Shown here piece by piece: positions 43,136 to 50,528 of a DNA stretch of 50,528 nucleotides; the first letter of the stretch is position 1, and each line of letters begins with the position of its first letter. This DNA comes from an uncultured Erysipelotrichaceae bacterium (lineage in GTDB: Bacteria; Bacillota_I; Bacilli_A; RFN20; CAG-826). The DNA is taken from contig CADCFC010000005.1 of NCBI GenBank assembly GCA_902800645.1, positions 1 to 50,528 of the forward strand, given 5' to 3'. The notes under the pieces are model-generated. The model worked only from the letters and a program-made list of their open reading frames with translations. It had not been told where the DNA came from and made no database searches. The translations under genes were made by a program, and so were the position numbers.

Positions 43136-43161
43136 ATAAGGGCCAGTAATGGTCCTTTTTT
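43136..43161 (+). terminator. Terminator of the rha operon; same sequence as at 6664
   Basis: Stem GGGCCA/TGGTCC, loop GTAA, six T. The 26-nt block is identical to 6664-6689. Confidence 0.85.
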
Positions 43162-43236
43162 CGTGTAATTAAGAAATATTCTTAATTTTTCTTAAAGAAA
43201 GTAATATTCTTTTATTGTTAAAAAAGGAATATGAAT

Positions 43237-44289
43237 ATGAAAAAGAAATTCTTAGTTATGTTACTCCCTCTATTAGTGTCCACAATCGGATGCGCTAATA
43301 AAGAAACTCCTACACCAAGTAAAAATTACTTCACCTTATGGAATGATTGTGATTCGCTTAGAACATTAAAAGCCTATGTTGAAGATGTTACTAATAAAAA
43401 TTCACCAAACTTTATTCCGGTAAACGAACGTATAGCAACGTTTGATATGGATGGAACATTTATTGGTGAACTATATCCAACATATTTTGAATATAACTTA
43501 CTTGAATATCGTGGACTTGATGATCCAAATTACACTAATAAAGACACTAGTGTAGTAGAGGCTGCTCAAGCTATTAGAGATTTTGTTAGAGATGGAGTTG
43601 ATCTTCCTGATCATTTCGATATGATTCACGCTAGAGCGGCCGCTAAAGCTTATAGCGGTATGAGCCTTTCTGAATTTGATAGCTATGTTAAAGAATACGC
43701 AAGAAAACCAGCGAATGGCTTCTCTGGTATGACTTACGGCGAGTCATTCTATAAACCTATGTTAGAAGTATTTAAATACTTAGAAGACTATAACTTCACT
43801 AATTATGTTGTTTCTGGTTCTGATAGATATATCTGTCGTGCTTTAGTGGATTCTATAGGTATTGAACCAAATAGAGTTATCGGAATGGATGTTGTTATTA
43901 AAGCGAGCGAACAAGGTGATAAAGATGGTGTTGATTATACGATGAGTAGCGATGAATATTTAATTAGAACTGATGAACTCATCATTAAGAATTTAAAAAC
44001 TAATAAAGTTAAACAAATCTCTCAAGAGATTGGTAAAATTCCAGTCCTCTCATTTGGCAATAGTAGTGGTGACTGCGCGATGCACAATTATTGTAAGAGT
44101 AATACGAGAAAGACTGAAGTGTTTATGTTAATCGCTGATGATTACGATGATGATCACGCGAATGAAACTGAAACAAACAAAAGAAAAACTCAATGGGGAG
44201 AAGCTAAATATAACATTATTTCCATGCATGATGATTTCAAAACCATCTATGGTCATAGTGTTACTAAAACCGACTTCCACTTTAACTAA
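43237..44289 (+). CDS. HAD-superfamily phosphatase, lipoprotein
   Basis: The protein is 350 aa. Of two ATGs (43231, 43237), the second has the right distance (8 nt) from AGGA. The signal peptide ends with lipobox TIGC. HAD motif I is ATFDMDGTFIGE (Asp70, Asp72), motif II is NYVVSGSDRYIC, and motif IV is VLSFGNSSGDCAMHNY. A long cap separates motifs I and II. It is an extracytoplasmic acid-phosphatase-like enzyme and would add a third secreted phosphatase to the two Cys-type ones in the island, but it stands outside it, between two terminators. Substrate unknown. Confidence 0.82.
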   Translation: MKKKFLVMLLPLLVSTIGCANKETPTPSKNYFTLWNDCDSLRTLKAYVEDVTNKNSPNFIPVNERIATFDMDGTFIGELYPTYFEYNLLEYRGLDDPNYTNKDTSVVEAAQAIRDFVRDGVDLPDHFDMIHARAAAKAYSGMSLSEFDSYVKEYARKPANGFSGMTYGESFYKPMLEVFKYLEDYNFTNYVVSGSDRYICRALVDSIGIEPNRVIGMDVVIKASEQGDKDGVDYTMSSDEYLIRTDELIIKNLKTNKVKQISQEIGKIPVLSFGNSSGDCAMHNYCKSNTRKTEVFMLIADDYDDDHANETETNKRKTQWGEAKYNIISMHDDFKTIYGHSVTKTDFHFN

Positions 44290-44297
44290 TATATTTG

Positions 44298-44341
44298 GGC
44301 GTAGGATATATGTGCAAATGCACAAATACACGCCTTTTTTT
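44298..44341 (+). terminator. Terminator after the HAD lipoprotein gene
   Basis: GGCGT/ACGCC outer stem with an inner TGTGC/GCACA hairpin, followed by T7. Confidence 0.75.
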
Positions 44342-44442
44342 ATTGTGAAATACACAAATTGTATACAAAAAATAGTCATTTATTATTAGTGTGCTATATT
44401 TAAAAAAGAATCATCTTTGAATTCAAAGGAGAATCATTTGAG

Positions 44443-44820
44443 ATGACTGTTGAAATTATCGAACTTCTTGGAGATATCTTAAATGTCTACGGCAGAATTG
44501 GAGATGCAAAAGTCATCGTTAAGATGCCTAATAAATATGATGTTGAAGTTGGTCAAACAATCAAAGTAGCGGTGGAAACTGAATATTCTCGCTTCTTTAA
44601 TGAGACAACCACTAAGACTATTACTCCTCAATATAATTATTATGAGGAAGTTGAAAACACTAAATCTTTAGATAATGACAATGTCACAATTATCGAAACA
44701 AAAAAGAAAGGTTTAGCGGCGCTATTTTAGAGAAAACCTAAAAAAGAAAAAGAAGAAAAAGTCGAAAATCTTGAAGTTCCAAAAGAAGACAAAAAAGAAG
44801 ATTCAACTGAAACAAAATAA
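44443..44820 (+). pseudogene. Orphan TOBE domain of an ABC ATPase, with in-frame amber codon
   Basis: The first 95 codons read MTVEIIELLGDILNVYGRIG, then VIVKMPNKYDVEVGQ and EYSRFFNETT, the pattern of the C-terminal TOBE domain of MalK/UgpC-type ATPases. No ATPase domain precedes it; an SD (AAGGAGA) 10 nt before the ATG suggests that it is translated on its own. The frame stops at TAG (44728-44730) after KKGLAALF, but continues in the same frame for 29 codons of Lys/Glu-rich sequence (RKPKKEKEEK...) to TAA at 44818. The tail looks like the natural end of the protein, so the TAG is a nonsense change, a sequencing error or a read-through site. A terminator follows. Confidence 0.6.
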
Positions 44821-44829
44821 AAGAAATGT

Positions 44830-44855
44830 GCTAGGTGAAAGATCCTAGCTTTTTC
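44830..44855 (+). terminator. Terminator after the TOBE gene
   Basis: Stem GCTAGG/CCTAGC with a T-run. It lies after the second stop (44820), which fits the longer reading frame. Confidence 0.8.
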
Positions 44856-44919
44856 TTTTGAGTTAACTTTTTAAATTTTTCATTTAAAATATATAAGTCA
44901 AAAAGAGAGATAGAATAAT

Positions 44920-45804
44920 ATGAACAAAGCTCAATTAATTGCCCTTACTCAAGAATTATTAAATGAGGAACATTTAGAAAATAGGAGTGAAGATTTAAAA
45001 CTCTTAAAAAGAGAATATAAATACGTCACGAATAGAGACGACGAGAGTTTCTTCGATAAACAAGAAACTGATAAGTTTGTCGCCTTATTTAAAGAACTTG
45101 CAGTTAAAGAACCTTCTTTACTTGTTTCTGCATTAGATGAAAAGAAAAAAGTCATTGAAGAAGCTAAAAAGTTATTAGATAGAACTGATGTTTTAGCAGC
45201 GTCTAAAGCGATGGACAACTTAAACGAAGAATTTAGAAAAGCTGGAAGAACTTCTTCTAAAGAAACAGACGACGCTTTATGGGCGGAATTTAGAGAAGTG
45301 AAAGATCAATTCTATTCCAAAAAAAGAGCGTACTTTGAAGAACTAGATGCTTCTAATTCTTTAAAACGTGAAAAGAAAGAAAATATCATTTCTAGAGCAA
45401 AAGAAGTCTCACAAATGGAAAATATTAAAGAGGCTACTCAAAAGATGGATGAACTTAGAAAAGAATGGAAAGAAGTCGGCTATTCTGGAAAAGGAGACGA
45501 ACATCTTTGGAGAGAATTCGCTAAAGCGATGGATGAATTCCAAGAGAAGAAAAAAGAGCATCGTCAAGAAATGTTAAAAACATTTGAAGAAAGAGTAATG
45601 AAAAAAGAAGAACTCATTAAGACTGCAAAAAAATTGCTTGCTAATTCTGATTTCTCAAAAGAAGAAGTAGAAAAAGTTAAAGGCTTAAGAAACGAATATA
45701 AAGCAATCGGCTTTGCTGGAAAAGAAAAAGAAGATGATTTATACGCTCGTTTCAATGAAGTCATTCAAAAATATTTCGAAGAATATAAATTTTATAAAGA
45801 TTAA
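44920..45804 (+). CDS. DUF349-repeat coiled-coil protein
   Basis: The protein is 294 aa, almost wholly helical and very rich in Lys and Glu. Three repeats of the DUF349 type can be seen: W-x-E/F patterns in ALWAEFREVKDQFYSKKRAY, RKEWKEVGYSGKGDEHLWRE and RNEYKAIGFAGKEKEDDLYA. No signal peptide or membrane helix. DUF349 proteins are cytosolic and of uncertain role. The gene is alone between two terminators. Confidence 0.8.
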   Translation: MNKAQLIALTQELLNEEHLENRSEDLKLLKREYKYVTNRDDESFFDKQETDKFVALFKELAVKEPSLLVSALDEKKKVIEEAKKLLDRTDVLAASKAMDNLNEEFRKAGRTSSKETDDALWAEFREVKDQFYSKKRAYFEELDASNSLKREKKENIISRAKEVSQMENIKEATQKMDELRKEWKEVGYSGKGDEHLWREFAKAMDEFQEKKKEHRQEMLKTFEERVMKKEELIKTAKKLLANSDFSKEEVEKVKGLRNEYKAIGFAGKEKEDDLYARFNEVIQKYFEEYKFYKD

Positions 45805-45826
45805 TTCTTAACAAATTAATTATATG

Positions 45827-45853
45827 AACCACTGGTATTAACTAGTGGTTTTT
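45827..45853 (+). terminator. Terminator after the DUF349 gene
   Basis: Stem AACCACT/AGTGGTT followed by T-run. Confidence 0.8.
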
Positions 45854-45900
45854 AATTAATTAAAATAGTGTGATAAAATAATCGTAATGAGGCTATAAAT

Positions 45901-46842
45901 ATGAAAAGAAGATTATTATATGTTTTACCTATTTTAATGGCGTTAGCTAGTTGCGGTAACGCTCCTAGTAACGCTCCTAGTGATCCAGGAACTGATCCAA
46001 GTAAAGAAGACACTATACTCCATGGAGTAGGAGCGCCAAGCGACACTCTTGGAAATGATTATGACCATTATCTAGATGAAGATAGTAGATATGTTTATGA
46101 GAAAAATGATGGTAAATGGTATAACCGCTTTTCATATGGGTCATTTAGCTTATACGAAGATAGACAAATTAATCCTGTTAAAGTTAAAAGAGCGGCTTCT
46201 CTATCTACTCAAGATTTAAAGAACGCATTAATGAATTCCTTCTATTCCACTAATGCGACTTGTTTAATGTCTCCAAAATTTGCCGATCCTTCTCAAAGTG
46301 GTTGGGATTTTAAAATGAAATGGAATTGTAACACTTCAGAATTATATGCGGATGCATATGATGAAAGTGCTGATAAATATTATTCTAAAGTGGATGACAA
46401 AGGCGACTTATACTTATATTTTAAAGAGAGCAAACAATATGAATATGTTGGGGCAGGCAGCAACTATTACTGTATGGTCCCTCATCCAACTGTAGAAAAC
46501 ATTTTCTACACTAATTACATTATGTATGACGATACTTTAGGTGGATTAACCGCGATTGTTTGTGGACATATTAAAGAAGCGACATATAGCGAAAGTGAAG
46601 ATAAATATGTGATTAAAAATATGCCTATCAGTCATGAAGCAATATCGACACATTATTTTGCTACCCCTTTCGCGGATAATATGGTTTTAGATTTTGAATT
46701 CTCTTTATCTAAAGATAAGATGTACGCTGAAAAATGTTTTGTGAAAATTGTAAGTTCTGAAAAAATGCCAACCTATAATGGTTTTGGTGTTGAAATTACT
46801 TTCTCAGATTTACATACGACATCATTTGTGATGCCTGAATAA
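45901..46842 (+). CDS. Lipoprotein of unknown function
   Basis: The protein is 313 aa. The signal peptide has lipobox LASC, followed by a Ser/Pro-rich linker with a short repeat (NAPSNAPSD). The mature part is beta-rich with many Tyr residues (SRYVYEKNDGKWYNRFSYGS) and shows no motif I recognise. The gene is alone on the plus strand and converges with the HD gene, with 1 nt between their stops. Confidence 0.75.
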   Translation: MKRRLLYVLPILMALASCGNAPSNAPSDPGTDPSKEDTILHGVGAPSDTLGNDYDHYLDEDSRYVYEKNDGKWYNRFSYGSFSLYEDRQINPVKVKRAASLSTQDLKNALMNSFYSTNATCLMSPKFADPSQSGWDFKMKWNCNTSELYADAYDESADKYYSKVDDKGDLYLYFKESKQYEYVGAGSNYYCMVPHPTVENIFYTNYIMYDDTLGGLTAIVCGHIKEATYSESEDKYVIKNMPISHEAISTHYFATPFADNMVLDFEFSLSKDKMYAEKCFVKIVSSEKMPTYNGFGVEITFSDLHTTSFVMPE

Positions 46843-46843
46843 A

Positions 46844-47356
46844 TTATTTGAATAATTTACTAATATAGTTATAGTAATAAGCCTCTTTCTTCTTCTTAAA
46901 TGCTTTAGAAGAGGAGGCTTCTTTTATTGTTATAGTTTTATCCGCTACTCCTAATATTCTTGCTTCTTTACTATCAGGGAAGTCTAAAAAATTAATCGGC
47001 CACATATGTGACTTAATGATTTTTTGAATTGATTTATCGATATTAAAATCTTTAATAGCGTTATCGCTTGCGATATGAGGGTGACGAGAACCATGTTTCT
47101 TTCTTAAAGAACGATCTTTTCTCCAATCGTATAAATAGTAATCGTGAAGAATAGAAGCGATTAAGATCTTTTTAAGATCAACACTTTTATATCTAAGCCC
47201 ATTTCTTATCGCTAGTTTAGCGACTTTAAAAGAATGAAGATAACAATTAGATCCACGGTGCATTGGAATATCTTTCATCCTTTGAATCTTCTCGTTATTT
47301 AAGAAGCTTAGGTATAGTTCTTCTAGTTCTCTTTTTTGTTCTTCATTCAGTTTCAT
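46844..47356 (-). CDS. HD-domain phosphohydrolase
   Basis: The protein is 170 aa. HD motifs are in order: HRGSNCYLHSFKVAKLA (first His), IASILHDYYLYDW (His-Asp pair), RHPHIASDNA and IKSHMWP, which gives a full metal-binding set for a small HD hydrolase (HDIG/YedJ-like). The substrate is unknown; nucleotides or cyclic nucleotides are possible. No SD is evident at ATG 47356. It is a single gene, convergent with the lipoprotein gene and divergent from the HD-GYP pseudogene. Confidence 0.8.
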   Translation of the reverse strand: MKLNEEQKRELEELYLSFLNNEKIQRMKDIPMHRGSNCYLHSFKVAKLAIRNGLRYKSVDLKKILIASILHDYYLYDWRKDRSLRKKHGSRHPHIASDNAIKDFNIDKSIQKIIKSHMWPINFLDFPDSKEARILGVADKTITIKEASSSKAFKKKKEAYYYNYISKLFK

Positions 47357-47500
47357 AATTGACTACTATCATATACGTAAACAAGTAGGAAACCTAATGT
47401 TTTATTCTTTTGTTGTTTTCTTCATCCAAAAGTGTGATTTTAAAAAAATCATGTATATTTTTCTTAAATATAATTTATAATCATGCTAAGGAACTAATTT

Positions 47501-48674
47501 ATGTCGTTTTACGCAGCGGCAACGATAATCTTAGTAATTTTAATGGTTACCATGAGTATCCATGTTTTGAATTACACAGGATTTAATAAAAAACAAAAGC
47601 TTTGGTTCGTCTCAACTTTTGCCGCGATTACTTTCTGTTCTTTAGCGGAATATACGATTCAAGGTGGAGTTTATCCACTTCAATATAAACCAGCCTTAAC
47701 TATGTTAACGGTGTTACAATTTGCAGTCGCACCATGTTTCTCTATGCTTTTTGCGGGTGCTTTAGGACTTAAGCATCAAGTAAAAATTGTAATAGGGTCT
47801 TTTATTGTTTGTTTAACTATTGGAATTATATGCGCTCCATTTGGATGGGTGTTCTATTTTAATGAAACTGGATATCATCGTGGAGATTACTTCTTTATAT
47901 ATTTAATTACTTATGTAGCCTCTTTGGTATATATGGCTGTGGTATTATTCCTAGTCGGCAAAAAATTCAAACGTCGTGATATAGGCACAATCATCATGGT
48001 GGTTGTCGTTCTCGCTGCTGGAATTATTCCAATGACTTTAAGTGAATTACATATTGCTTATGTCGCTGTTGGTATTGCTGCTTGTATTTGTTACGTTTTC
48101 TATAACGATCTTGTGCAACAAGACACAAAAGAAGAACTCGTTAAAAACCAAGAGAAATTACAAGTAGTGCAACGTCAAATCATTACTCGACTCGCTAACT
48201 TGATTGAAAGTAGAGACATGGAAACAGGTGCGCACGTAGCGCGTACAAGTGCCTACGCTAAATTATTAGCGGAAGACGCTTCTAAAGAAGAAAAATATAA
48301 AGATCAAATCGATGACAAATTTATTGAGAAGATTTATTTAGTGTCTCCTCTTCACGATGTTGGAAAGATATTCATATCCGATAAGATATTAAGAAAGCCA
48401 GGAAAATTAACCGCTGAAGAATTTGAAGAGATTAAAAAACATACATCTTTAGGGAGAAGAAATACCGTTATCCGCGCGAATAATGGCGATTTCCGACGTC
48501 TTTGACGCGCTTGTGAGTAAAAGATGTTATAAAGATGCAATACCTCTTGAAGAAGCGTTTAAAGAGATAAAAAAAGAATCTGGAACTCACTTTGATCCAG
48601 AGTTAGTAAGAATATTTTTATCTAATAAAGATGCATATACGCGTATACACGAAGAGTTTATAGAAGAAGAATAA
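47501..48674 (+). pseudogene. Membrane HD-GYP domain protein, broken by an internal deletion and frameshift
   Basis: Codons from ATG 47501 (SD AAGGAAC, TATAAT at 47476) give about seven membrane helices, a coiled linker and the first half of an HD-GYP domain: IESRDMETGAHVARTSAYA, LVSPLHDVGKI and KPGKLTAEEFEEIKKHTSLG. The frame is then lost and stops at 48505. The end of the domain is in another frame: GEEIPLSARIMAISDVFDAL from 48453, then HFDPELVRIFL to 48674. The block that should lie between HTSLG and GEEIPL, about 45-50 residues with HHE and the GYP motif, is missing. Such proteins degrade cyclic di-GMP; this one cannot. The junction is at 48452-48455. Confidence 0.85.
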
Positions 48675-48774
48675 TTTAAATATTTTAACGAAAAGGGACC
48701 GTTTATCAGTCTTTTTTTCAAAACATATAACTACGTTATATAAAAAATATTTTAAAAAATTTTAAAAAAGTGCT

Positions 48775-48804
48775 TGCAATAAAAATATCAAAAGAGTTAT
48801 ACTT
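48775..48804 (+). promoter_or_regulatory. Promoter of the large non-coding RNA
   Basis: TTGCAA (48775-48780), 18-nt spacer, TATACT (48799-48804), after an AT-rich upstream tract that could act as an UP element. Transcription should begin near 48811. Confidence 0.6.
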
Positions 48805-48871
48805 GATGACAATCAAACCTGAAACGGGGTTTGATGGAGACCTAAGTGATGATAATCACTTATGCAACTCA

Positions 48872-49184
48872 AGACTAGGTAAGGCAATCAACGAAATAAA
48901 CGAAGTTGATAGAGCGGTTCTAGAAATAAAACATTCTAGATTAATGATTGCACTAGCAGAGGAGTGAGGGTAACTTCACTTCGGGTACATTCCTCCCTGA
49001 TGAGAAATCATCAATGGCGGTTGAGTTCAAGACTTAACAACGTAAGCCCATCACCAGACACGATCGAAGAGGAAATGCGTAACTTAATAATTACGCCACT
49101 GCCAATCTCCACGCTAAAGCAGCTCAAAACGTGGAAAGAACAGATGGAGCGAAAGCAAAAATCTGTGACTAGGTATTAGAGTCT
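48872..49184 (+). repeat. ncRNA unit 1
   Basis: Hairpins: TCTAG/CTAGA (48919-48940), AGTGA/TCACT (48963-48980), enclosing stem 48990-48995 with 49069-49074, TGATGA-GAAA-TCATCA (48998-49013), GTTGAGT/ACTTAAC (49020-49038), GCGTAA/TTACGC (49077-49096), TCCACG/CGTGGA (49108-49135). Confidence 0.8.
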
Positions 49185-49494
49185 AGACTGGATAAGACGA
49201 CTAACGACAAACCGATGTTGATAGGCCGGTTCTAATCTAAACTGATTAGATTAAATGTCGCTCCAGCATTGAATCATATGAGAGTATGGTTCACGGTAAT
49301 AGCCTCCCTGCTACAGTGGACGTCGAGTTAAAGCTTAACGACTTAAAGCCACCACCGGACATGACGAAGAGGAGAAAGCGATTGGTTAACATCCAAAAGC
49401 GAGTCTAATCCACATTAATTCAACTCAAAGTGTGGAGATAACGGAAGAGATATATATGGTTAGCTTCCGCGAAGAAAAAGACTTACAAAGCTTA
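49185..49494 (+). repeat. ncRNA unit 2
   Basis: Hairpins: AACCG/CGGTT (49210-49231), TCTAATC/GATTAGA (49231-49250), CATA/TATG (49276-49288), enclosing CCTC 49303-49306 with GAGG 49369-49372, CTG/CAG (49308-49316), GTC...GAC with GTTAA/TTAAC (49322-49342), TCCACA/TGTGGA (49409-49436). The first two stems share one base at 49231, so they may alternate or end one pair short. Confidence 0.8.
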
Positions 49495-49800
49495 AGACTA
49501 GATCAGTCATCCATGTCCTTAAATTGAACGAGGACAATCTGAGAGTTAACAATAGCTCAGTTAATGGACGCTCTAGCAAAGACTTATTAAGAACAAATTA
49601 ATAAGTATCGGTACGTTCCTCCCTGATAGCAATATCACTGGTCTCCGCGTTAAAGTTTGACGGAGTAAACCCAGCACCGGACATGACGAAGAGGAAAACA
49701 GCCCAGAAGCTAATAACTATGGGAAGCTGGCCACTAATGCGCAAATCAATCCCAAACGCATTTCAACAAGAAGCACCACCAGCCAAAAGGAACTTAACTT
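49495..49800 (+). repeat. ncRNA unit 3
   Basis: Hairpins: CTTATTA/TAATAAG (49583-49605), enclosing 49616-49621 with 49691-49696, TGATA-GCAA-TATCA (49624-49637), CTCCG/CGGAG (49643-49665), AATGCG/CGCATT (49736-49762). The end of the unit is set by analogy and is not sharp. Confidence 0.75.
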
Positions 49801-49846
49801 GGGTATTGTTGCAGGGTCTTGGACCCTGCTACAGTGCAACGGTTAC

Positions 49847-49876
49847 TGTGATAGCGATAGCTACCACATTTTTTTT
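49847..49876 (+). terminator. Terminator of the large ncRNA
   Basis: TGTG-A-TAGC, loop GATA, GCTA-C-CACA, then eight T. Directly upstream is another strong hairpin (GTTGCA/TGCAAC around GGGTC/GACCC, 49808-49840). Confidence 0.85.
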
Positions 49877-49892
49877 GCAAAAAATTATGAAA

Positions 49893-49919
49893 AAAAAGAA
49901 CTTAATAAGTTCTTTTCTT
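49893..49919 (-). terminator. Terminator of the minus-strand membrane gene
   Basis: AAGAACTT/AAGTTCTT stem with T-run on the minus strand. It overlaps the stop codon of that gene. Confidence 0.65.
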
Positions 49920-50528
49920 TTTTACTTTCTTCACTTCGTATAACGGTTTCAATAGTTGAATTGATCGATATAAATAAGTAATAACCGCGAGATAGATAAA
50001 TAATTCAATCGCTGAGCTTAATACTTGGAATATTTGAAAGACGATTAATAGTGATGGATTAGTGGTTTTGAAAAATGATGGAATGAATGTTAATAAAATA
50101 GAAACGATATATGAGAATATGACTAAATAAGATAGAGATATACCTCTATCTGAAATATCATAATTCTCGGTTCTTTCAAGTACCACTGATAAACCATTAA
50201 CAATAAAGACAATGACGACTACCGAACAAATATCTCCGATCGCATCAAATGATGAATATAAGATAGTAGCGGCAGGCAAAAATGAATTTAATAATAAGGC
50301 CCCTAATTTTAAAACAACAGTTAATAGAGCGACCCAGAATCCATTTTCAAAATAGGTTTCATCTTTTCCAGCGATATTAAGCCCCCATATCATTAGAATA
50401 TATCCAACGATTTGTAAGGAAGAAATAATAATAAATATTATTAAGTACGCTAATAAGGCATTTAAATTGCCTTTTACAGCAGGGATAGAGAAAACAATTA
50501 AAAAGATAATAGAGGCAAGACTACTTAA
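49902..50528 (-). CDS. Multi-pass membrane protein, 5' end outside window
   Basis: The frame is open to the right edge, so the start lies beyond the window; 208 residues are seen. There are about five or six hydrophobic segments (for example SIIFLIVFSIPAVKG, LLAYLIIFIIISSLQIVGY, LSYLVIFSYIVSILLTFIP) and a basic C-terminal tail (KPLYEVKKVKKKRTY). An internal Met at 50393 lies between segments and is unlikely to be the start. I recognise no family. It converges with the large ncRNA. Confidence 0.7.
   Translation of the reverse strand, partial: LSSLASIIFLIVFSIPAVKGNLNALLAYLIIFIIISSLQIVGYILMIWGLNIAGKDETYFENGFWVALLTVVLKLGALLLNSFLPAATILYSSFDAIGDICSVVVIVFIVNGLSVVLERTENYDISDRGISLSYLVIFSYIVSILLTFIPSFFKTTNPSLLIVFQIFQVLSSAIELFIYLAVITYLYRSIQLLKPLYEVKKVKKKRTY

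Larger units (their letters stand above)
48811..49877 (+). ncRNA. Very large structured RNA made of three about-310-nt tandem units
   Basis: About 1067 nt without a credible gene, more GC-rich than the spacers around it, with promoter and terminator. Three units start with AGACTAGG (48872), AGACTGGA (49185) and AGACTAGA (49495). Shared landmarks keep a period of about 310: GTTGATAG-N2-CGGTTCTA (48905, 49217), GC-N-CYAGCA (48950, 49260, 49570), CCTCCCTG (48992, 49303, 49618) and GACGAAGAGGA or a close form. In each unit the stem TTCCTC/GAGGAA (reduced to CCTC/GAGG in unit 2) encloses two hairpins and a conserved strand with CACCGGACATGA; a third hairpin follows. Hairpin stems differ in sequence but stay paired. 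The 5' end has its own hairpin (TCAAACC/GGTTTGA) and an ACCTA/TAGGT stem. The class is not recognised; size recalls GOLLD, ROOL or OLE, but the threefold repeat is not something I know from them. Confidence 0.85.

Noticed and set aside
49066-49140. RNase P RNA, because of GAGGAAA
   Set aside because: The other universal RNase P blocks (such as ACAGAA and the matching P4 strand) are absent, and the motif occurs three times as one side of a local stem.
48770-49179. Two open frames of 65 and 71 codons at the start of the large RNA
   Set aside because: The first starts inside the promoter, they cross strong hairpins, they are not kept between the three RNA units and show no protein-like pattern.
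48811-49877. CRISPR array or group II intron
   Set aside because: The repeats are about 310 nt and diverged, not short and identical; there is no domain V hairpin and no reverse transcriptase.
49683-49981. Open frames of 86 and 60 codons at the end of the large RNA
   Set aside because: They run through the terminator and its T-run; no SD and no counterpart in the other units.

Overview
The window is AT-rich chromosomal DNA with Shine-Dalgarno sites, lipoprotein signal peptides, many intrinsic terminators and TGA used as a stop. That points to a low-GC Firmicute near the Bacilli/Mollicutes border, probably an uncultured gut or rumen lineage. The lineage is inference; no rRNA or other taxonomic marker is present.

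Left flank (1-6.66 kb): the C-terminal end of a TnpB-type transposon protein; a two-gene module with a DUF3990-like ADP-ribosyltransferase; three short peptides with Nif11-type leaders ending in Gly-Gly, two of which carry zinc-ribbon-like tails; a glnA-glmS operon behind GlnR-type boxes; and a membrane protein on the minus strand. Two of the Nif11 genes share an unusual promoter made of two direct repeats one helical turn apart. A third copy of it sits behind glmS with no gene.

Centre (6.8-43.1 kb): a glycan-use island. It holds secreted surface proteins with lectin-like and InlB-like modules, a tandemly duplicated cassette (anchored surface protein plus secreted Cys-type phosphatase, the second copy fused to an acetylesterase), a CUT1 sugar ABC importer with two ATPases, two clan GH-A hydrolases (one lipoprotein, one cytosolic), a cytosolic SGNH esterase, three small membrane genes and two AraC regulators. 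It ends in a complete L-rhamnose route (rhaD, rhaB, rhaA, fucO) with a cytosolic GH106-like enzyme. The likely flow is: surface proteins bind and trim an acetylated, perhaps phosphorylated, rhamnose-containing glycan; the ABC system imports oligosaccharides; cytosolic enzymes release rhamnose; RhaA/B/D convert it to DHAP and lactaldehyde, and FucO reduces lactaldehyde to 1,2-propanediol. A shared 16-19 nt motif lies upstream of several of these operons.

Right flank (43.2-50.5 kb): a HAD phosphatase lipoprotein, an orphan TOBE domain with an in-frame amber codon, a DUF349 protein, a lipoprotein, an HD phosphohydrolase, and an HD-GYP gene broken by an internal deletion. It is followed by the most striking object in the window: about 1.07 kb of non-coding DNA (48811-49877) with its own promoter and terminator, made of three diverged tandem units of about 310 nt. 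The units keep the same set of hairpins through compensatory base changes, so this is a very large structured RNA. A partial membrane-protein gene runs off the right edge.
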